DNA of 64,000 bases, taken from Pandoraea captiosa (lineage in GTDB: Bacteria; Pseudomonadota; Gammaproteobacteria; Burkholderiales; Burkholderiaceae). Each line of letters starts with the position of its first letter. Position 1 is the stretch's first letter. Below the pieces are notes generated by a model that was given only the letters and a program-made list of their open reading frames with translations, ran no database searches and had not been told where the DNA came from. This document shows positions 18,044 to 25,723 of this stretch, in pieces. A program made the translations under genes and the position numbers. The DNA lies in assembly GCF_902459775.1 (NCBI RefSeq), contig NZ_CABPSQ010000001.1, forward strand, positions 248,001 through 312,000. Direction: 5' to 3'.

Positions 18044-18961
18044 ATGCCCGATACCCGTATTTCGACCGGCCCAGCCATCGCCAGGCCGGCTTCCCCTATG
18101 ACCGAATCTCCGACTCACGGCGCAGGCGCATCGCTGCGCGCGCAAGGCCTCCACGTCGCCGTAGGTGCGCGAAACGTGCTGACACAGGTCGACGTCACGT
18201 TCGCCGCCGGTCGCGTGAGCGCCCTATGCGGCCCGAACGGCTGCGGCAAAAGCACCTTGCTGCGCACCCTCGGCGGCTTGCTCAGGCCTGCGGCCGGTCG
18301 CGTCTGGCTCGACGACACGCCGCTCGACACGCTGCGCCCGCGCGAGCGTGCGCGACGCATCGCCCTGCTCGCGCAGACGCCGGGCATGCCGTTCGGCATG
18401 ACCGTCGCCGAACTCGTTGCCTGCGGCCGTTACAGCCACACCGGCATGGGCGGACGGCTCGGCGACCAGGACAACTTCGCCATCGAGCGTGCCCTGCATC
18501 TGATGGAGTTGGAGACGTTATCCACGCGCGACGTGAGCGCGTTGTCCGGTGGCGAGCGCCAGCGGGCGTTCATCGCGATGGCGCTCGCGCAGCAGGGCAG
18601 CGTGCTGCTGCTCGACGAACCCACGACCTATCTCGACGTGCGTCATCAGATCGACATCCTCGCGCGTATTCGTGAGCTCAACCGGGAAACCGGCATGACG
18701 GTCGTCTGGGTGCTGCACGACCTGAACCAGGCGGCGGCGTTCTCCGACGCCATGCTCCTCATGCGCGAGGGCAGGCTCGTCTTCTCCGGCACGCCGGACG
18801 AAACCATGCACCCGGACCGCCTGATGGACGTGTTCGCCACGCCGATGCAGCGCATCGACTTCCAGGGCTTGCCGATGTGTCTGCCCATATTGGAACGTGC
18901 GGGCGGGGCGGGCAGCGGGTATGGCGTGGACGGGGCAGGTGGCGGTGAGCATGCACGCTGA
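18044..18961 (+). CDS. Siderophore ABC importer ATPase (FhuC/FepC-like)
   Basis: 305 aa from the ATG at 18044; an internal ATG at 18098 would give 287 aa and starts closer to the conserved domain. Walker A is GPNGCGKST, the Q-loop is in LLAQTPG, the signature is LSGGERQR, Walker B is LLLDEPT and the H-loop is in WVLHDLNQ. These are the features of FecCD-partner ATPases that power ferric-siderophore uptake across the inner membrane. The next gene's ATG (18951) overlaps the end of this one, so the two are translationally coupled. The C-terminus is glycine-rich and probably not structured. Confidence 0.93.
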   Translation: MPDTRISTGPAIARPASPMTESPTHGAGASLRAQGLHVAVGARNVLTQVDVTFAAGRVSALCGPNGCGKSTLLRTLGGLLRPAAGRVWLDDTPLDTLRPRERARRIALLAQTPGMPFGMTVAELVACGRYSHTGMGGRLGDQDNFAIERALHLMELETLSTRDVSALSGGERQRAFIAMALAQQGSVLLLDEPTTYLDVRHQIDILARIRELNRETGMTVVWVLHDLNQAAAFSDAMLLMREGRLVFSGTPDETMHPDRLMDVFATPMQRIDFQGLPMCLPILERAGGAGSGYGVDGAGGGEHAR

Positions 18962-21065
18962 GCGCACCATGGCAACCCTGAATCTCACGCGCCGACTGAC
19001 GGTGCCTGCCCACGCCGCGCCCCAGCAGTACGGGCGTCGCACGCGCGCGCTCTGGGGCGGATGGCTGGCGCTGGCGCTGGCGGTCGTGGTGCACGCGTGG
19101 GCGAGCGATGCATGGCCGGGCTTCGGCGCGGTCGTGCGCGCGCTTGCGACGCCAGCGACGCCAGCGATGCAAGCAACGAATGACGCGTCGCTCGGCTGGC
19201 TTCTTTTCGTCGATGCGTGGCTGCCACAGGTGCGCGCCGGGCTGGCGGCGGGCGCATGCCTCGGGCTGGCGGGGGCGCTGCTGCAAACGATCACGCAGAA
19301 CCCCTTGGCGTCCGGCGAATTGCTCGGCGTGTCGGCCGGTGCGCAAATGGGCTTGATCGTGGCGCTGCTCGTGCCGGGGCTCGCCGTGCTGCCGATGATG
19401 CTCGCGGGCGGTGTGCTGGCGGCGCTGTGCACGTTCGCGTTGGCCGGGGGCACGCGCACCACGCCGTTGCGCCTGACGCTCGCCGGTGCGGCCAACGCGC
19501 TCGCCCTGTCGGCGTTGTGCATGGTCGCGCTGACGTTATATACGCGTGCTGCCGTGGGTGTCGTGCAATGGAGTACGGGCTCGCTGCAGCAGTTCGGCAA
19601 GCGCGGCGCCGGTGAGGCGATGTGGCTGCTGCTGCCTGCGGCGGTCGCTCTCGTGGCGCTGCTGCATCCGCTCGGTCTGGCGCGTTTTGGGCAGGCGCAG
19701 GCGTTAGCGCTGGGGCAGCGCGTGGGCGCGGTGCGGTTCGGCGCGATTCTGCTCGCGGCGGTGTTGTCGGCGATCGCCATTGCGCTGGCGGGCCCGGTAG
19801 GTTTCGTCGGGCTGGCCGCGCCGAACCTCGTGCGCCTCATGGGCGTGCATCGACCGGCATGGATGATTCCGCTCTCGGCGTTGTGGGGCGGCGCCATGCT
19901 CATCGTGACCGACGCCGTCGCCCGTGCACTGGTGAGCTTCGGCGCGCTGCCTGTCGGCGTCATGAGCGCTGTCATCGGCGCGCCGGTTCTGTTGCTGTTG
20001 TTGCGATACGGGTTGCCCGCAAGCACTGCCGAGATGACCGCCCCGATGTCGGCGCTCAGCCGAGCATCGAGCCGGCGCCCGCTCGCGCTGATCGTTGCGC
20101 TGGTGGTGGTGGCGCTGGCGGCGACTGCCGGGGTGACGCTCGCGATGGGCGTGTTGCCTTGGCCCTCCGCATGGCAATGGCGCGATGTGTTCGATCCGCA
20201 TACGGCTGTGGGGATGCTGGTGGACCTGCGCCTGCCGCGCAGTCTGATTGCGATGGGCGCGGGGGCGTTGCTCGCGGGCAGCGGGGTGTTGTTACAGGGT
20301 GCTTGCCGTAATCCGCTTGGCGGGCCGGAGCTGCTTGGCGTCAATCAGGCGGCGGGGCTCGCCGTGCTCGCGCTGTTGCTTGTCTCGCCCGAAGCTGCGG
20401 CACGCTGGTCGATGCCTGCGGCGTGGGCGGCGAGCGCCACGGTGCTGGCCATCGTGCTGGGCGTGAATGCACGCTGGGGGCTGGCCCCGATGCGCGTGAT
20501 CCTGACGGGGATGGCGCTGGCCGGATTGCTCGCTGCGTTAGCCAATCTGCTGGTGCTGCAATTCCACGTGCATGCAACGCAGGCGCTGGTCTGGCTCGTG
20601 GGGAGCAGCAACGGGCAGTCCTGGCATGGCGTGCGGGCGTTGCTGCCGTGGCTGGCGATCTGTCTGCCGTTGGCCGTGTATGCGTCGCGATGGCTGGACC
20701 TGCTGAGCCTTGGCGACGAGACGGCCGAGGCGCTGGGGGTGCCGGTGGTGCGCGTGCGTCTGGGCTTGCTGGTGTTGGCCAGCGCGATGGCGGCAGCGGC
20801 GGTGGCGACGGTGGGGCCGGTGGCCTATGTCGGCCTGATCGTCCCTAACGCGTTGCGCGCGCTGCCGCTGGCCGGCACCCGCGACCGGCTCGTGATTGCG
20901 GTGCTGGCGGGCGCCCTGTTGCTGGGGGTGGCCGATCTGTTCGGGCGAACGCTGTTTGCGCCGCTCGACTTGCCGCTGGGCATCGTGACGGCTGCCGTCG
21001 GCACGCCACTGTTCCTCTGGCTGCTTTCCCGAACTTTCCTGAGGTCGCATGCACATGCCGGCTAA
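18951..21065 (+). CDS. Fused double siderophore permease (FhuB-like)
   Basis: 704 aa from the ATG at 18951, which overlaps the preceding stop and follows GGTGAG; a second in-frame ATG lies at 18969. The protein contains two FecCD-type halves in tandem (about 40-370 and 375-704). Both halves carry conserved permease motifs such as NPLASGELLGVSAGA in the first and NPLGGPELLGVNQAAG in the second, and PVGFVGLAAPNLVR and PVAYVGLIVPNALR later on. Each half should have about ten membrane helices, as in E. coli FhuB, so no second permease gene is needed. A 9-bp repeat run (19146-19172) encodes a Thr/Pro/Ala loop in the first half. The start of the binding-protein gene overlaps its end. Confidence 0.94.
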   Translation: MHAERTMATLNLTRRLTVPAHAAPQQYGRRTRALWGGWLALALAVVVHAWASDAWPGFGAVVRALATPATPAMQATNDASLGWLLFVDAWLPQVRAGLAAGACLGLAGALLQTITQNPLASGELLGVSAGAQMGLIVALLVPGLAVLPMMLAGGVLAALCTFALAGGTRTTPLRLTLAGAANALALSALCMVALTLYTRAAVGVVQWSTGSLQQFGKRGAGEAMWLLLPAAVALVALLHPLGLARFGQAQALALGQRVGAVRFGAILLAAVLSAIAIALAGPVGFVGLAAPNLVRLMGVHRPAWMIPLSALWGGAMLIVTDAVARALVSFGALPVGVMSAVIGAPVLLLLLRYGLPASTAEMTAPMSALSRASSRRPLALIVALVVVALAATAGVTLAMGVLPWPSAWQWRDVFDPHTAVGMLVDLRLPRSLIAMGAGALLAGSGVLLQGACRNPLGGPELLGVNQAAGLAVLALLLVSPEAAARWSMPAAWAASATVLAIVLGVNARWGLAPMRVILTGMALAGLLAALANLLVLQFHVHATQALVWLVGSSNGQSWHGVRALLPWLAICLPLAVYASRWLDLLSLGDETAEALGVPVVRVRLGLLVLASAMAAAAVATVGPVAYVGLIVPNALRALPLAGTRDRLVIAVLAGALLLGVADLFGRTLFAPLDLPLGIVTAAVGTPLFLWLLSRTFLRSHAHAG

Positions 21066-22092
21066 TCCGACGGCGGGCGTGCCGTGTCGCCCGGGGCGCC
21101 GCCACTGTCTGAAATCTCTCGTTGCCGGTGCGGCGATGGCGCTCGGCGTTGCGCCGCTCGACGCGCATGCGCAGCACTACCGCGGGCTGTTCAACCGCGC
21201 ATCGCCTGAATTGCCGACCCATGCAAAACGGGTCGTTTCGCTGGAATTCCTGTTTACCGAATCGCTGCTCGCGCTTGACGTCACGCCGGTGGGCGTGGCC
21301 GATCCGCGTGGCTATGCGCAATGGGTCAGGTACCGGGCGGACCGGATCGAAGCCGGGGCGTCTGTCGGCACGCGCGAGCAACCGAATCTCGAAGCGATCG
21401 CCGCATTGCGTCCCGATCTGATCGTCGCCTACGCCTATCGGCATGAGCGCCTGTTCGACGCGCTCTCGCGCATCGCGCCGACGGTCGTCTTCAATGTGCA
21501 GCCCGCGCAGGGCGAGGGCGATGCGCTCGACCGGATGCTCGCCATCTTCCGCGCCATTGGCGGGATGACGGGGCGTGCGCAGGCGGCCGCGCAAGTCGTT
21601 GCCGATAGCGAGGCGCGTATCGCCGTGGCGCGCGACTTGGCGCTGCGTGACGGATTTCGCGACGCGCCGATTGCGCTGCTCAATGCGAACGCAGGCGGGG
21701 GCAACTTCTGGGCCTACGACAACAAGGACATGATCGGCGCGCTGATCGGGCATCTCGGCGCACGCAACGCGTTGGGCTGGCTCGACGCGCGTCAATCGAT
21801 GGTGAACCTGTCGCTCGGCGATCTGGCGCGGCACCCCGAATGGTCGCTGATCGTCGTCGATAACGGCGCGGCGCCTGCCTACCAGTTGCCCGTCTGGCGC
21901 GCGCTACCGGCCGTGCGGGACGCCCGCGTGGCATTCCTGCCGCCGTCGTGGGGGTTTGGCGGCCCGGTGTCGCTCGACCGGATTACCGGCCTCGTGGGCG
22001 CCGCGTTCACGTCGATGGCGCCGGCCATGCGTGCACGTGCCGCGCTCGCTACATCGAGCCGACGTGAAAGCGAAGCGCGAAGCTGGGCCTGA
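21049..22092 (+). CDS. Ferric-siderophore periplasmic binding protein (FhuD-like)
   Basis: 347 aa, class III (TroA/FhuD fold) substrate-binding protein that would hand the ferric siderophore to the fused permease. The N-terminus has a twin-arginine-like signal (GRRHCLKSLVAGAA, cleavage near DAHAQ), in keeping with E. coli FhuD, a known Tat substrate. Typical features follow: KRVVSLEFLFTESLLAL at the start of the first lobe, GTREQPNLEAIAALRPDLI, and a C-terminal lobe ending with VSLDRITGLVGAAF. The first ATG (21049) overlaps the permease stop; a second ATG lies 6 nt on. The last 15 residues are basic and serine-rich. Confidence 0.92.
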   Translation: MHMPANPTAGVPCRPGRRHCLKSLVAGAAMALGVAPLDAHAQHYRGLFNRASPELPTHAKRVVSLEFLFTESLLALDVTPVGVADPRGYAQWVRYRADRIEAGASVGTREQPNLEAIAALRPDLIVAYAYRHERLFDALSRIAPTVVFNVQPAQGEGDALDRMLAIFRAIGGMTGRAQAAAQVVADSEARIAVARDLALRDGFRDAPIALLNANAGGGNFWAYDNKDMIGALIGHLGARNALGWLDARQSMVNLSLGDLARHPEWSLIVVDNGAAPAYQLPVWRALPAVRDARVAFLPPSWGFGGPVSLDRITGLVGAAFTSMAPAMRARAALATSSRRESEARSWA

Positions 22093-22180
22093 AGCCGGGT
22101 ATGAGGTTGTGCCTGAAGTCGGTGAGTGAATTCTGACGGATGCCATGGCGGCGTCCGGCTTGTCCTGAGGAGATCGAATC

Positions 22181-23326
22181 GTGTCAATTGCCATGACGGC
22201 GCATGCCCAAACGTCGAACGCGACGGTGCCCCCGGCGGCGCTGGATACCCCTGAAGCCCCCGATATTCCCTACGCGCTCACACTGCCCGATGGCCGTCGT
22301 TATCACGCGAGCGGGCCCGACGACGCGGTCGCGCGTGCAGGTCAGGAGCTGACCCTTTGGTGCGATGCGCGCCCCGTCGCGGTCTTTCGCGTGAGCGAGG
22401 CCGACGACGGCATGATGTTGCAGGCAAAGGCTCCCCACGACGGGCACCTTCCGGTGCAGGCATTGCTACCGGTGCTGGCCGCCGTCTTCTGCCACCACAA
22501 GGCCTGCCGTCACGCGAGTGTGGTGTGGACTGCCGCGCAGTCCGATGCGTTGCACACGACATGGCTGGTCGGCGCGGTGCGCGAGGGTGTCGGCGAACGC
22601 TTCTCGCAGGTCGACGGTGCGCAAGTGCTGCATGTGTCGCGCCAGACGTTCTGGCAGCATCCGGCGCTGTGGTTGCGAGGTCCGTCGTCGGCCGGCATGG
22701 CGCAGCAGTATGTCGTGACGCAGGGAAAACGCCATCCGCTGCGCGCGCCCAAGCCGGTGGGCGAGGTGTATCGACGCCACATCGCGCGCCTCGGCACGCA
22801 ATTCAGCCTGCGGGCCATCGACCAGCCCGGCGACGTCGAGCGCTTTCACGAGTGGATGAATCTCGACAGCGTGGCGCACTTCTGGGAGCAGACGGGCACG
22901 CTGGAGGAGCACGCCGAGTATCTGAAGAAGATGCACGACGACCCGCATACTGTCACGCTGTTCGCCTGTTTCGACGACGAACCGTTCGCCTACTTCGAGG
23001 TGTACTGGGCGAAGGAGGACCGCATTGCGCCGTTTTGCGACGCCGCAGACTATGATCGCGGATTTCATCTGCTCGTAGGCTCCACGCGCTTTCGCTCGCC
23101 GGGGCGCACGGAGGCGTGGCTGCGCTCCATCATCCACTACATCTTCCTGGACGATCCCCGCACCCAGCGTATCGTGGGTGAACCGCGCATCGATCACGAC
23201 CGTTGGATCGCCTACATGCAGGGGCAGGGGGCGGCGCGGCTGCGCGAATTCGATTTCCCTCACAAGCGCGCGGTGCTGATCGCTTTCGAGCGCCAGACCA
23301 TCTTCGAGCAATACGCACCGTGGTGA
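22181..23326 (+). CDS. Siderophore-type N-acyltransferase (IucB/AlcB-like GNAT)
   Basis: 381 aa. The GTG at 22181 is preferred because GAGGAG precedes it by 8 nt; the next in-frame ATG is 12 nt further on. The N-terminal about 180 residues are a divergent acyltransferase half. The C-terminal half (about 190-381) carries the AlcB/IucB pattern, including FHEWMNLDSVAHFWEQ, PFAYFEVYWAKEDRIAPF, a GSTRFRSPGRTEAWLRSI helix and VGEPRIDH. Relatives acylate the N6- or N5-hydroxy group of lysine or ornithine during hydroxamate siderophore synthesis. This fits the basic-type pocket of A1 in the first full NRPS. The acyl donor cannot be told. The partner hydroxylase is not in the window. Confidence 0.9.
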   Translation: MSIAMTAHAQTSNATVPPAALDTPEAPDIPYALTLPDGRRYHASGPDDAVARAGQELTLWCDARPVAVFRVSEADDGMMLQAKAPHDGHLPVQALLPVLAAVFCHHKACRHASVVWTAAQSDALHTTWLVGAVREGVGERFSQVDGAQVLHVSRQTFWQHPALWLRGPSSAGMAQQYVVTQGKRHPLRAPKPVGEVYRRHIARLGTQFSLRAIDQPGDVERFHEWMNLDSVAHFWEQTGTLEEHAEYLKKMHDDPHTVTLFACFDDEPFAYFEVYWAKEDRIAPFCDAADYDRGFHLLVGSTRFRSPGRTEAWLRSIIHYIFLDDPRTQRIVGEPRIDHDRWIAYMQGQGAARLREFDFPHKRAVLIAFERQTIFEQYAPW

Positions 23327-23571
23327 GTGCGTTGGCCGGGATGCGTGCCCCCTGGCGGACAGATCCGTGTGGACGTTGGGCAGGTGGACAGCCTCGAGCC
23401 CACCCGCTCCGCGTGCCAAAGCCCAATGAATTGTCGATTCCGGTCGCGCGTCTTTTGGTTGACGTATCGCGCGTCGCGGTGATTCGGAAGTTTCCGTAAC
23501 TCTTGTCGCGTGTTCTTCCCCATCATGACGAATCGCTCCGGTCCGGGGCTTTTCGCCAAAGGAGGATGAAG

Positions 23572-23892
23572 ATGAATGCGACGCGTGTGGACTATCAGCG
23601 TTGGATATCGCTCAGACGACGGGTGCCCGCCAATGAATATCCGGTGCATCCGCTGCCCGAAAAGTTGCCGCGACGCGGATATGTAGTCTGGTTCTACTTC
23701 CGCAACGAATTCTTCGGCGCCCATTACGACAAGAAACTGAACGTCTATGTGAGCGACCACGTCAGGAACCCGTGGGAGGCGTCTTTCCTGGAGACGAAAA
23801 CCGAAGCGCTCGATATTGCGAGACGCATGGTCTGTCCCTGTCTGGTCCTGTACTCGGCCGGGCCGTTGGGATCGGTGAGCGCCGTGGCCTGA
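23572..23892 (+). CDS. Hypothetical protein, 106 aa
   Basis: I do not recognise this family. The start at 23572 is set by AAAGGAGG ending 6 nt before it; another ATG at 23566 abuts the ribosome site and is too close. The strong ribosome site and normal codon use support translation. The product has a basic N-terminus with RWISLRRR, an aromatic-rich centre (YVVWFYFRNEFFGAHY) and a C-terminal CPCL pair of cysteines. No signal peptide or membrane helix is evident. It follows the siderophore genes by 245 nt on the same strand and is followed by a GC-rich inverted repeat (23903-23916); I cannot say whether it belongs to the cluster. Confidence 0.65.
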   Translation: MNATRVDYQRWISLRRRVPANEYPVHPLPEKLPRRGYVVWFYFRNEFFGAHYDKKLNVYVSDHVRNPWEASFLETKTEALDIARRMVCPCLVLYSAGPLGSVSAVA

Positions 23893-24026
23893 CCGGGGGG
23901 CCCTCGGCGCGCCGAGAAGATTGGCCGCTCTCGGGTCTTCCGACCCGTTCGCCTCGGCTCACTTCATTCGATCCGCCATTCGACAGGCCATCCGACCCAC
24001 CGTCCAAAACGTCATTGGCCATCGGT

Positions 24027-24644
24027 TCACGCCGACGTGCCGCGTGCCAATCGCTGCGCAAGCGCCGCTTTCACCTCCGGCCATTCGTCGTCGATGATGC
24101 TGAACCGGACGGAGTTGCGCTTGCGGCCGTCGGGCATGATGCGCTCGTGGCGCACGATCCCTTCTTGCTTCGCCCCAATGCGCAGGATGGCGGCACGCGA
24201 CTTCTCGTTGAGTTCGTCCGTCGTAAATTGCACGCGAACGCAGTGCATCGTCTCGAAGGCATACGTCAGAAGCAACGACTTGGCCTCCGTATTGATGCTG
24301 GAGCGCTGCGCCGATGCACTTACCCACGTATGGCCGATTTCCAGCTTTCGGTTCGCCCGGTCCACCTTCCAGAAGCGCGTGTGGCCGACGACCTTGCCGG
24401 TGGCGCGCGCGACGAGCACGAACGGGATCACAGTGCCCTCGTCGCGCCCCTTCAGTGCCCTGTCGATGTAGGCGTCTACGGTGTCGGCGTTCGGTACGAC
24501 CGTCACCTTCAGATTCCAGAGTTCGCCGTCCGCAGCCGCCGCGACGAGGTCCGGCGCATGATGACGTTCGAGAGGAAGGAGTGCTACGCTGCTGCCGCGC
24601 AGTGTCGGCCGGAAATCGACGGCCGGGGTCGGGTTCGTGGGCAT
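24027..24644 (-). CDS. GNAT-family N-acetyltransferase (RimJ/RimL-like)
   Basis: 205 aa from the ATG ending at 24644; the frame continues upstream into the regulator gene, which argues for this internal start. The family pattern is present: an N-terminal LRGSSVALLPLERHHAPDL strand-helix, VVGHTRFWKVD, the acetyl-CoA region around IGHTWVSASAQRSSINTEAK, and RVQFTTDELNEKSRAAILRIG near residues 140-165. Relatives acetylate protein N-termini, amino acids or small amines; the substrate is not readable. It lies 47 nt downstream of the Crp/Fnr regulator on the same strand, so they may be co-transcribed. Confidence 0.85.
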   Translation of the reverse strand: MPTNPTPAVDFRPTLRGSSVALLPLERHHAPDLVAAAADGELWNLKVTVVPNADTVDAYIDRALKGRDEGTVIPFVLVARATGKVVGHTRFWKVDRANRKLEIGHTWVSASAQRSSINTEAKSLLLTYAFETMHCVRVQFTTDELNEKSRAAILRIGAKQEGIVRHERIMPDGRKRNSVRFSIIDDEWPEVKAALAQRLARGTSA

Positions 24645-24691
24645 GGGGGGGACTCGTGGCGGAAGGGGGCTGCAAACGCACGATTCTGCGC

Positions 24692-25363
24692 TCACATCCC
24701 GAACTCCCGCAATCCCTCCAGGTCGAGAATCGTCAGCACGCCGTAGTCGACTTTCACCAGTCCCGCCTGCTCAAGCACCTTCAACGCAAGATTCACTCGC
24801 TGGCGAGACACGCCGGCGAGATAGCTCAATTCCTCCTGCGAAATCTGCACGGTGTTGTCGTCCGAAGGATAGAGGGTTGGATTGAACATCGACGACAGCG
24901 AGCGCGCGACCCGGGCGTCGGTGTCGAGCAGACGCTCATGCTCCACGGCGGCAATGAACTGCCCCAGTCGTTCATTGAGCTGAAGCGTGAGAAAACGATT
25001 GAACGGGATACTGGTGTCGAGCAGCCAGTCGAACGTGGCGATCGGCATGTGTGCGAGAACGGAATCACGCAACGCCATCACGTCGTACTTCCGGATCTCG
25101 TGCTTGAGCACCGACCCTTCCCCGAACCACGCACCGGCAGGAACGCCCGTGAAGGTGACGGATTTTCCGTTGGCCGAAGCCGTCGTGATCTTGACCAATC
25201 CTTCGATGACGCCGAACCACGCATGCGTAGGGTCGCCCTTGCGGCACACGTAACCGCCGTTTTCCACCGGGCGCACCTGAATTTCCGCGACGACACGCGC
25301 GCGTTGCTCAGGCGTCAATCCCTGCGCCCATACGCTGCGCTGCAACAAGGTTTCGAGCGACAT
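24692..25363 (-). CDS. Crp/Fnr-family transcriptional regulator
   Basis: 223 aa. An N-terminal cyclic-nucleotide-binding-type beta roll (about 15-130; VCRKGDPTHAWFGVIEG, GAWFGEGSVL) is followed by a dimer helix and a winged helix-turn-helix (about 160-205; ISQEELSYLAGVSRQRVNLAL). There is no N-terminal cysteine cluster, so it is not an oxygen-sensing Fnr. The gene is divergent from the acyl-CoA synthetase/Liv operon and an 18-bp palindrome sits 18 nt before its start. That layout suggests autoregulation and control of the uptake operon. Crp/Fnr proteins such as AadR control aromatic-acid genes in other bacteria, but the effector here is unknown. Confidence 0.92.
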   Translation of the reverse strand: MSLETLLQRSVWAQGLTPEQRARVVAEIQVRPVENGGYVCRKGDPTHAWFGVIEGLVKITTASANGKSVTFTGVPAGAWFGEGSVLKHEIRKYDVMALRDSVLAHMPIATFDWLLDTSIPFNRFLTLQLNERLGQFIAAVEHERLLDTDARVARSLSSMFNPTLYPSDDNTVQISQEELSYLAGVSRQRVNLALKVLEQAGLVKVDYGVLTILDLEGLREFGM

Positions 25364-25723
25364 ATAGGGACTTTCCCTTGATTGTCATCCTGGTGACAAA
25401 CCCGCCGTGAGCCATGAGGTATCTTCGCCTTGCCTGGTAAGCGAGACAAGCACACACGGTGGTCTTGCACGACGCCGAAACACAAGTATAGAAGCTGAGC
25501 CTTGCCAGGCATATCGGTAGTCGCCGTAGTCACCCTGGTCGTTGGCCGCAGGCAGGTGTTGTCGCCATCGATTTGCATTCGTAAGATCGTATTCCAAACA
25601 AAAATAGCGTCATGCGAAGACGCTGCGAGCCACAAGGAGCGTGCCGCAAGCACGTGCGCCGACCGAGCCACGCCACTTCCCCCTCGACGAATGTCGACAG
25701 GTGGCGAGACACAGGAGACTGGC
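25364..25723. promoter_or_regulatory. Divergent regulatory region, Crp/Fnr gene versus acyl-CoA synthetase/Liv operon
   Basis: These 360 nt contain no credible gene. They hold an 18-bp palindrome (25382-25399) and two further half-related elements: CTTGCCTGGTAAG near 25431 and CTTGCCAGGCA near 25500, which are close to inverted copies of each other. AT-richer sequence lies at 25560-25610. Promoters for both directions should be here, but I cannot place hexamers with confidence. Confidence 0.55.
25382..25399. promoter_or_regulatory. Candidate Crp/Fnr-type operator (TTGTCA-N6-TGACAA)
   Basis: An 18-bp palindrome with perfect 6-bp arms and 7 of 9 pairs matching overall. Its geometry (arms around a 6-nt centre) is that of Crp/Fnr-family sites, and it lies immediately upstream of the Crp/Fnr gene. 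Assignment to that regulator is inference. Confidence 0.55.

Noticed and set aside
18518-20344. Minus-strand frame of about 600 codons opposite the siderophore permease
   Set aside because: Ser/Ala/Pro/Thr-rich shadow with no start signal; the permease is unmistakable on the plus strand.
24692-25363. Oxygen-sensing Fnr
   Set aside because: There is no N-terminal cysteine cluster to hold a [4Fe-4S] centre.
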